From Mesorhizobium sp. M2D.F.Ca.ET.226.01.1.1 (GTDB lineage Bacteria > Pseudomonadota > Alphaproteobacteria > Rhizobiales > Rhizobiaceae): a stretch of 64,000 nt of DNA. Under the pieces are notes generated by a model that saw only the letters and a list, made by a program, of their open reading frames with translations, was not told where the DNA came from and did not search any database. The position numbers and the translations under genes were made by a program. The DNA is taken from NCBI RefSeq assembly GCF_004022705.2, contig NZ_RZOY02000009.1, forward strand, positions 1-64,000, written 5' to 3'. Of this stretch, positions 58,774 to 64,000 are shown piece after piece (the first letter of the stretch is position 1; every line of letters starts with the position of its first letter).

Positions 58774-59647
58774 AGTCGAGACCGTCCGGCGCGGGCTGCA
58801 GCCGGTGCTGGAGGGGGCGCGGCTCGTCAAGGTCGAGGCACGCAGGCCCGACCTTCGCTTTCCCTTTCCCGCGCGTTTTTCGCAGCGGCTTACCGGCAAG
58901 ACCGTGACGGCGCTCGGCCGACGCGCCAAATATCTGACGATGCATATCGAAAACGGTCCGGTGCTGATCTGCCATCTCGGCATGTCGGGATCGTTCCGCG
59001 TCGAAGCCACAGGGGGCGGCGACATCCCCGGCACCTTCCATCACGAGCGTTCGAAAAGTGCCGCGCACGACCATGTCGTGTTCGACGTCGTCTCGCAAAA
59101 GGGCGAGCGATCGCGCGTCATCTTCAACGACCCACGCCGCTTCGGCTTCATGCTGTTTGCCGAAGGGGCGCCGGACACCCATCCGATGCTGGCGGGGCTC
59201 GGCATCGAGCCAACCGGCAATGCGCTTGACGGTCCACTGCTCGCCTCGCTGCTGAAGGATCGCAGGTCGCCGCTCAAGGCGGCGCTGCTCGACCAGCGGC
59301 TGATCGCCGGACTTGGCAATATATATGTGGCGGAGGCCTTGTGGCGCGCCGGCCTGTCGCCGTTGCGCGAAGCCGGCACCCTCGCCGGATCGGCCAGGAA
59401 AGCGAAGGACCAAAGCGAGCGCCTGGCGCAAGCGATCCGTTCGGTCATCGCCGATGCGATCGCCGCCGGGGGCTCCTCGCTTCGCGACTATGTGCAGGCC
59501 GATGGATCGCTCGGCTATTTCCAGCATTCCTTCGCGGTCTATGATCGCGAGGGGGAGCCATGTCCGAAGCCGGGCTGCCGCGGACAAATCGAGCGCATCG
59601 TGCAAAGCGGCCGATCGACCTTCTATTGCCGCACCTGTCAGCGGTGA
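58757..59647 (+). CDS. mutM: Formamidopyrimidine-DNA glycosylase
   Basis: A 296-residue base-excision repair enzyme for 8-oxoguanine. The catalytic N-terminal Pro2-Glu3 is in MPELPEVETVRRGL. A helix-two-turn-helix and a C-terminal zinc finger (CPKPGC .. FYCRTC) are present. The ATG at 58757 is fixed because Pro2 must follow Met1. It overlaps deoB by 17 bp and is followed by an enoyl-CoA hydratase gene 41 nt on. Confidence 0.97.
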   Translation: MPELPEVETVRRGLQPVLEGARLVKVEARRPDLRFPFPARFSQRLTGKTVTALGRRAKYLTMHIENGPVLICHLGMSGSFRVEATGGGDIPGTFHHERSKSAAHDHVVFDVVSQKGERSRVIFNDPRRFGFMLFAEGAPDTHPMLAGLGIEPTGNALDGPLLASLLKDRRSPLKAALLDQRLIAGLGNIYVAEALWRAGLSPLREAGTLAGSARKAKDQSERLAQAIRSVIADAIAAGGSSLRDYVQADGSLGYFQHSFAVYDREGEPCPKPGCRGQIERIVQSGRSTFYCRTCQR

Positions 59648-59688
59648 GCTAGACCGGTCTCTCCAAAAGAAGCGAGGAGACGTACGCC

Positions 59689-60462
59689 ATGACCTATGAA
59701 ACCATTCTCGTCGAGACACGCGGCAAGGTCGGGCTGATCACGCTGAACCGGCCGAAGGCGCTCAATGCGCTCAATTCGCAGGTGATGGCGGAAGTCGTCG
59801 CGGCGGTGAACGCTTTCAACGCCGATGCCGGCATCGGCGCCATGGTGCTCACCGGTTCGGAGAAGGCGTTTGCCGCCGGCGCCGATATCAAGGAAATGCA
59901 GGCGATCGCCTTCGTCGACGCCTACACGCAGGACCTCTTCGTCGGCTGGGAGGAACTGACGCGCGCGCGCAAGCCCATCATCGCGGCGGTCGCGGGCTAT
60001 GCGCTCGGCGGCGGCTGTGAGCTGGCCATGATGTGCGACTTCATCATTGCCGGCGACAACGCCAAGTTCGGCCAACCCGAAATCACGCTCGGCGTCATGC
60101 CGGGCATGGGCGGATCGCAGCGACTGACGCGCTTCGTCGGCAAGTCAAAGGCGATGGACATGTGCCTGACCGGGCGGATGATGGACGCCGCCGAAGCTGA
60201 GCGCTGCGGACTGGTCTCGCGGGTGGTGCCGGCGGCCGACCTCACCGAGGAAGCGCTGAAGGCTGCGGCGAAGATCGCCGAGTTCTCACTGCCTTCGGTC
60301 ATGATGACCAAGGAGGCCGTCAACCGCGCCTACGAGACGACGCTTGCCGAGGGGCTGCGCTTCGAGCGCCGGCTGTTCCATTCGCTGTTCGCGCTCGACG
60401 ACCAGAAAGAAGGCATGGCCGCCTTCGTCGAGAAGCGGAAGCCCAATTTCACCAATCGCTGA
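59689..60462 (+). CDS. Enoyl-CoA hydratase
   Basis: A 257-residue short-chain enoyl-CoA hydratase (crotonase). Both catalytic glutamates are present, Glu111 (ALGGGCELAMMCD) and Glu131 (FGQPEITLGVMPGMGG), 20 residues apart as in the mitochondrial enzyme. The C-terminus AFVEKRKPNFTNR closely follows the ECHS1 pattern. It hydrates trans-2-enoyl-CoA in fatty acid and branched-chain amino acid breakdown. It sits apart from the beta-oxidation operon, between mutM and rpsT. Confidence 0.94.
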   Translation: MTYETILVETRGKVGLITLNRPKALNALNSQVMAEVVAAVNAFNADAGIGAMVLTGSEKAFAAGADIKEMQAIAFVDAYTQDLFVGWEELTRARKPIIAAVAGYALGGGCELAMMCDFIIAGDNAKFGQPEITLGVMPGMGGSQRLTRFVGKSKAMDMCLTGRMMDAAEAERCGLVSRVVPAADLTEEALKAAAKIAEFSLPSVMMTKEAVNRAYETTLAEGLRFERRLFHSLFALDDQKEGMAAFVEKRKPNFTNR

Positions 60463-60595
60463 AGTGCGCGGCGCGGACGTTTATTCCGGCGGCACAGCTA
60501 GGCTCTATTTCTTGATGCATGTCGTTGTCCCAAAACCGCCGCGCACATTTGCGCAACATGCATTGGAACTTCTCCAAAAAGACCGCAAAGCGGCG

Positions 60596-60624
60596 TTGAC
60601 GCGTCGGAAAACCTGAACTATAAG
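60596..60624 (+). promoter_or_regulatory. Strong sigma70-type promoter of rpsT
   Basis: TTGACG (60596-60601) and TATAAG (60619-60624) are separated by exactly 17 bp, 90 bp before the rpsT start. This is the best promoter match seen in the window and suits a ribosomal protein gene. Confidence 0.75.
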
Positions 60625-60713
60625 CCGCACCAACCGAGGCGGCCCGTGGCTGCCCGTTTGTTTTTTGCGCCCTGCGACATCGCTGGCGTTCACCAGATCA
60701 GAAGAGAGGCATC

Positions 60714-60980
60714 ATGGCCAATACTTCCTCGGCCAAAAAGGCTACGCGCAAGATCGCCCGCCGCGCCGCGGTCAACAAGAACCGCCGCTCACGCGTGCGC
60801 ACCTATGTCCGCAAGGTCGAAGAGGCGCTGGCCGCCGGCGACAAGGCCGCGGCGGTCGAAGCCTTCAAGGCGGCCGAGCCGGAATTGATGCGCGCCGCCA
60901 CCAAGGGTGTCGTTCACAAGAACACGGCCTCCCGCAAGGTTTCGCGGTTGGCGCAGCGGGTCAAGACGCTGTCGGCCTGA
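60714..60980 (+). CDS. rpsT: 30S ribosomal protein S20
   Basis: An 88-residue, very basic, helical protein (MANTSSAKKATRKIARRAAV; ASRKVSRLAQRVKTLSA), full length for S20, which binds 16S rRNA early in 30S assembly. AGAGAGGC lies before the ATG. It has its own promoter and terminator. Its place just upstream of dnaA is conserved in Rhizobiales. Confidence 0.98.
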   Translation: MANTSSAKKATRKIARRAAVNKNRRSRVRTYVRKVEEALAAGDKAAAVEAFKAAEPELMRAATKGVVHKNTASRKVSRLAQRVKTLSA

Positions 60981-61010
60981 CCGTCTTCCACTTTCACTCC
61001 ATCGATACTG

Positions 61011-61038
61011 AACCCGGCCGTACAGGCCGGGTTTTTTC
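61011..61038 (+). terminator. Intrinsic terminator of rpsT
   Basis: AACCCGGCC-GTAC-AGGCCGGGTTTTTT forms a stem of at least seven GC pairs followed by a T-run, 30 bp past the rpsT stop. Confidence 0.93.
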
Positions 61039-61819
61039 GTTTGCCGGCAAGTACTTAAAAAGTTTGCTCACAGGCTGCACTTGTTAGGCGATTCCAATGC
61101 CGCTATTGTTTTGCCGGCATATACAGCGCCGCTTATATCTGCGCGCCTCCCACGCGGCACCTGTCTGAATTCCCCTGTCAGAAAATCTACATTTTTTTCA
61201 AAGACTTACACGCGGTCATCCACAGCTTGTTCAACGCACCATCGGGCGGCGGGGGAGAAGTAGCTGTCAAGAGAATTATTTCAAAATATTTCGTTTCGGG
61301 CGGCCTTTTTCATATTCGTCGGAAAAGGGTTTGAATCACAATGGCTTTGGCAAAACGTGCCGTCGCGGCAGCCGATTTCAAACCCCGTCCGGTAACCAGA
61401 TTCGTTAAAAATCCGTTAGACGTGGCCTTGCCCTGTCCACAGCGATTTCGGTAATGTCCATTCATCGAAGGGACGGGCACTAAGCCCCTGACCCAGCCTG
61501 AATCGGCCAGCACAAAATGGCAGAATTCATGACGTGGAGCAATTCCGCGCGCGGCTTGGTTTTGTCTCTTCGGTGCGGGTAGGGGACTGGCGTAATTGTA
61601 CATGGCAGTCGATGTCTCGCCGGCGTTTTCGCCGGAAGGTGAGGTATTGCCTTGTCGTTGTCGGAAGCCGGCGTGCGGAGCCGGCAGACGGTTCCCTGCG
61701 CGCGTTGCGACGATCATTGCCGGCGGCGGCAGTGGCGGCGCGGCAATGAGGGTCGCCGGAACAAGGATGCAGGAGGCGCATCCCCGGTAGAAAAGGGTAC
61801 GAGAAGACAAGGAACGTTG
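61039..61819 (+). promoter_or_regulatory. dnaA upstream control region
   Basis: No credible gene lies in these 781 bp. Four GANTC sites are present: 61090-61094, 61333-61337, 61399-61403 and 61500-61504. A CtrA-box near-match, TTAA-N7-TTAG, is at 61405-61419. DnaA-box-like nonamers are TCATCCACA (61216-61224, one mismatch to TTATCCACA) and CTGTCCACA (61433-61441, two mismatches). The features suggest methylation- and cell-cycle-linked control of dnaA. The DnaA boxes are too few and weak to call an origin. Confidence 0.5.
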
Positions 61820-63370
61820 ATGATGCAGAGCGGCATTGAAAGGGAGATCGCGGGTGAGCTTCCATTTCCAGCAACATTTGTCGGGGGGCACGACGTGGCG
61901 GCATCCAGCGACGCGGAACAGAAGTTCGAGCGGGTCAAGACCCAGCTGAAGGCACGTCTCGGGGCTGAGGTCTATTCGAGCTGGTTCGGCCGCATGAAGG
62001 TTGCCGAGGCCTCCCGTGGCATTGTCCGCATCTCCGTGCCCACGGCCTTCCTGCGCTCCTGGATCAACGGCCATTATCTCGAGCTGATCGCGGAGCTGTG
62101 GCGGCATGAGGATCCGGACGTCCTCAAGATCGAGATCGTTGTGCGCACGGCGACGCGCCAGGGGCGCAATCCTGTCGAGCCGGAGATCGCGCCGTCGCGC
62201 AAGATGACCAAGCAGACGCATACCGCACTCGCCAACGGCACCGCGAGCGCCGGACGCGTGGAACAACGCGCGCCGGCACCCCGCCAGGGGGCTTCCGCCG
62301 AACCGGAGTTTCGTCACAATGTGCTGGGGTCGCCGCTCGACCCGCGCTACACATTCGCCTCCTTCATTGAGGGACCGTCGAACAGGGTGGCCTTCGCGGC
62401 GGCCAGGGCGGTGGCGGAATCGCAATCGAGCGCGGTGCGTTTCAACCCGCTTTTCCTGCATGCGACCGTCGGGCTCGGCAAGACGCACCTGTTGCAGGCG
62501 ATCGCGGCGGAATCGTTGCGGCACAACCCCAAGTCGCGTGTCGTCTATCTGACCGCGGAATACTTCATGTGGCGCTTCGCCACCGCGATCCGCGACAACA
62601 ACGCGCTGACGCTCAAGGAGCAGTTGCGCGACATCGATCTCCTGATCATCGACGACATGCAGTTCCTGCAGGGCAAGTCGATCCAGCACGAGTTCTGCCA
62701 CTTGATCAACATGCTGCTCGACAGCGCCAAGCAGGTCGTGGTCGCGGCCGACCGGCCGCCGTCGGAACTGGAATCGCTCGAGCCGCGCGTGCGTTCACGC
62801 CTCAATGGCGGCGTGGCGCTGGAAATGTCGGCGCCGGATTTCGCCATGCGGCTTGGCATGCTGAAGCTGCGCCGCGCCACCGCCAAGACCGATGATACTT
62901 CGCTCGATATCTCGGATGAGATTCTGGAGCATGTCGCCCGCACGGTGACCGGCAGCGGCCGCGAGCTCGAAGGCGCCTTCAACCAGCTTCTGTTCCGTCA
63001 GTCTTTCGAGCCGCAGATCACCATCGATCGCATCGACGAGATTCTCGGCCACATCTACCGCTCGGGCGAGCCGAAGCGGGTGCGCATAGAGGACATCCAG
63101 CGCATCGTGGCGCGCCATTACAACGTGTCGAAGACGGAGCTTCTGTCCAACCGGCGCACGCGCACCATCGTCAAGCCGCGACAGGTGGCGATGTATCTGT
63201 CGAAAGTGATGACGCCGCGCTCGCTGCCGGAGATCGGGCGGCGTTTCGGCGGCCGCGACCACACGACCGTGCTGCATGCGGTGCGGAAGATCGAGGATCT
63301 TTCGGGCGGCGACAACACGCTGGCGCAGGAGCTCGAACTGCTGAGAAGGCTGATCAACGACCAGGCCTGA
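61820..63370 (+). CDS. dnaA: Chromosomal replication initiator DnaA
   Basis: A 516-residue AAA+ initiator. Domain I is near residues 30-110 and a variable linker follows. The ATPase domain has Walker A VGLGKTHLLQA and Walker B LLIIDDMQFL. The C-terminal DNA-binding domain IV contains VSKTELLSNRRTRTIVKPRQ and RRFGGRDHTTVLHAVRKI. The start at 61820 has AAGGA at proper spacing, and a second ATG follows immediately. A long GANTC-rich leader precedes it, and dnaN lies 200 bp downstream. Confidence 0.98.
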   Translation: MMQSGIEREIAGELPFPATFVGGHDVAASSDAEQKFERVKTQLKARLGAEVYSSWFGRMKVAEASRGIVRISVPTAFLRSWINGHYLELIAELWRHEDPDVLKIEIVVRTATRQGRNPVEPEIAPSRKMTKQTHTALANGTASAGRVEQRAPAPRQGASAEPEFRHNVLGSPLDPRYTFASFIEGPSNRVAFAAARAVAESQSSAVRFNPLFLHATVGLGKTHLLQAIAAESLRHNPKSRVVYLTAEYFMWRFATAIRDNNALTLKEQLRDIDLLIIDDMQFLQGKSIQHEFCHLINMLLDSAKQVVVAADRPPSELESLEPRVRSRLNGGVALEMSAPDFAMRLGMLKLRRATAKTDDTSLDISDEILEHVARTVTGSGRELEGAFNQLLFRQSFEPQITIDRIDEILGHIYRSGEPKRVRIEDIQRIVARHYNVSKTELLSNRRTRTIVKPRQVAMYLSKVMTPRSLPEIGRRFGGRDHTTVLHAVRKIEDLSGGDNTLAQELELLRRLINDQA

Positions 63371-63417
63371 GCGGCTCGAAAACGGTCGACGGCGCCGTTC
63401 GCCGGCTTTATCCCCAG

Positions 63418-63473
63418 AAAGCCCGCGCTGCCGGCCGTAACCGGTGCCGCGGGCTTGCGTTCGCGGGCTTTTT
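63418..63473 (+). terminator. Terminator between dnaA and dnaN
   Basis: AAAGCCCGCG (63418-63427) pairs with CGCGGGCTTTTT (63462-63473). A second internal copy, CGCGGGCT, allows an alternative stem, and CCGG-N6-CCGG fills the loop. dnaN therefore probably has its own promoter. Confidence 0.7.
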
Positions 63474-63570
63474 ACTGTCAGCTTACAGAGATTCTGAAAG
63501 CCTTTCAGAGCTTTCGCGGGAACGCCGCCTGCCGGTGACCCGTTCTTTCATTGAAGCGAGCCTGTTCGTC

Positions 63571-64000
63571 ATGCGTGTTATCCTGGAACGGTCAAATCTC
63601 CTGAAGTCCCTCAACCACGTGCACCGCGTGGTCGAGCGGCGCAACACCATTCCGATCCTGTCCAACGTGCTGCTCAGCGCCGAGGGCGCCAGCCTCGAGA
63701 TGAAGGCCACCGACCTCGATCTCGAAGTGACCGAGGCGACGCCCGCCAAGGTCGAACGCGGCGGCGCGACGACTGTGCCGGCGCATCTGCTCTACGACAT
63801 CGTGCGCAAGCTTTCCGACGGCGCCGAGGTGATGCTGAAAACGGACGAGGACGGCAATGCGATGACCGTCACTTCCGGCCGCTCGAGCTTCCGCCTGCAA
63901 TGCCTGCCGCAATCCGACTTTCCGGAGCTTTCGGCCGGTTCGTTCTCGCACATCTTCCGGCTGGAATCGGCGGCGCTCAAGGGGCTGATCGACAAGACCC
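63571..64000 (+). CDS. dnaN: DNA polymerase III beta sliding clamp, N-terminal part (runs off the window)
   Basis: The plus strand encodes 143 residues from ATG 63571 (MRVILERSNLLKSLNHVHRV, then VERRNTIPILSNVLL and KATDLDLEVTEATPA) with no stop before the window edge. This is the first and part of the second clamp domain of DnaN, the ring that tethers Pol III to DNA. Synteny with dnaA supports it. The C-terminal third domain lies outside the window. Confidence 0.97.
   Translation, partial: MRVILERSNLLKSLNHVHRVVERRNTIPILSNVLLSAEGASLEMKATDLDLEVTEATPAKVERGGATTVPAHLLYDIVRKLSDGAEVMLKTDEDGNAMTVTSGRSSFRLQCLPQSDFPELSAGSFSHIFRLESAALKGLIDKT

Noticed and set aside
57394..59034. Upstream extension of the PhnD-like frame across deoB and mutM
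   Set aside because: The frame is open but antisense to deoB and mutM. The signal peptide and ribosome-binding site place the true start at 57393.
61039..61819. Replication origin next to dnaA
   Set aside because: Only two weak DnaA-box-like sites and no clustered boxes or AT-rich unwinding element; in Rhizobiales the chromosomal origin is generally not beside dnaA.

Overview
The window looks like a chromosomal segment of a Rhizobiales alphaproteobacterium, most likely Mesorhizobium or a close Phyllobacteriaceae relative. The basis is high GC, gcrA, class I lysyl-tRNA synthetase, a PodJ-like protein, the rpsT-dnaA-dnaN order, a LuxR/LuxI/crotonase locus and several intergenic repeats familiar from that group. 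It is mostly core chromosome. The only clear mobile DNA is the N-terminal end of an ISAs1-type transposase at the left edge. I found no rRNA, tRNA, CRISPR array or prophage.

Layout, left to right. 1-3.7 kb: IS remnant, a repeat, then the leftward run argD-argF-hslO. 4-6.5 kb: gcrA with a GANTC-rich promoter, corA, phoU. 6.5-9 kb: phoR and a divergent ppk2. 9.1-11.5 kb: a quorum-sensing locus (LuxR, AHL synthase, crotonase) carrying a decayed duplication of the luxR 3' end between luxR and luxI. 11.7-16.3 kb: periplasmic binding protein, TerB-like protein, lysS, SNase-like protein and an S24 repressor. 16.4-24.2 kb: a five-gene beta-oxidation operon (two acyl-CoA dehydrogenases, thiolase, FadB, hotdog thioesterase) with an adjacent MerR regulator and palindromic operators. 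24.6-28.7 kb: podJ. 28.9-37.8 kb: a sulfur-related region (TauE/SafE exporter, TIGR02186-type protein, Hsp70-like ATPase, LysR regulator, a small protein and SoeABC sulfite dehydrogenase). 37.8-44 kb: pdeM, an Lhr-type helicase, NlpC/P60, MarR and M17 aminopeptidase. 44-56.5 kb: a complete Tad/Cpa pilus locus. 56.5-60.5 kb: orphan PhnD-like protein, deoB, mutM, enoyl-CoA hydratase. 60.5-64 kb: rpsT, dnaA and the start of dnaN.

The strongest theme is cell-cycle control. The window holds gcrA, podJ, dnaA, dnaN and the pilus genes. Four GANTC (CcrM) sites lie upstream of gcrA and four upstream of dnaA. TTAA-N7-TTAA-type CtrA boxes precede tadD, cpaB, flp, the small pilus-assembly gene and tadE (perfect at tadE, one mismatch elsewhere), and one near-match lies upstream of dnaA. 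Other observations worth following are the luxR-tail duplication with palindromes in front of luxI, a hairpin and short leader ORF in front of argD, and a 52-codon gene translationally coupled to soeA. Long open frames on the opposite strand of GC-rich genes were treated as artefacts.
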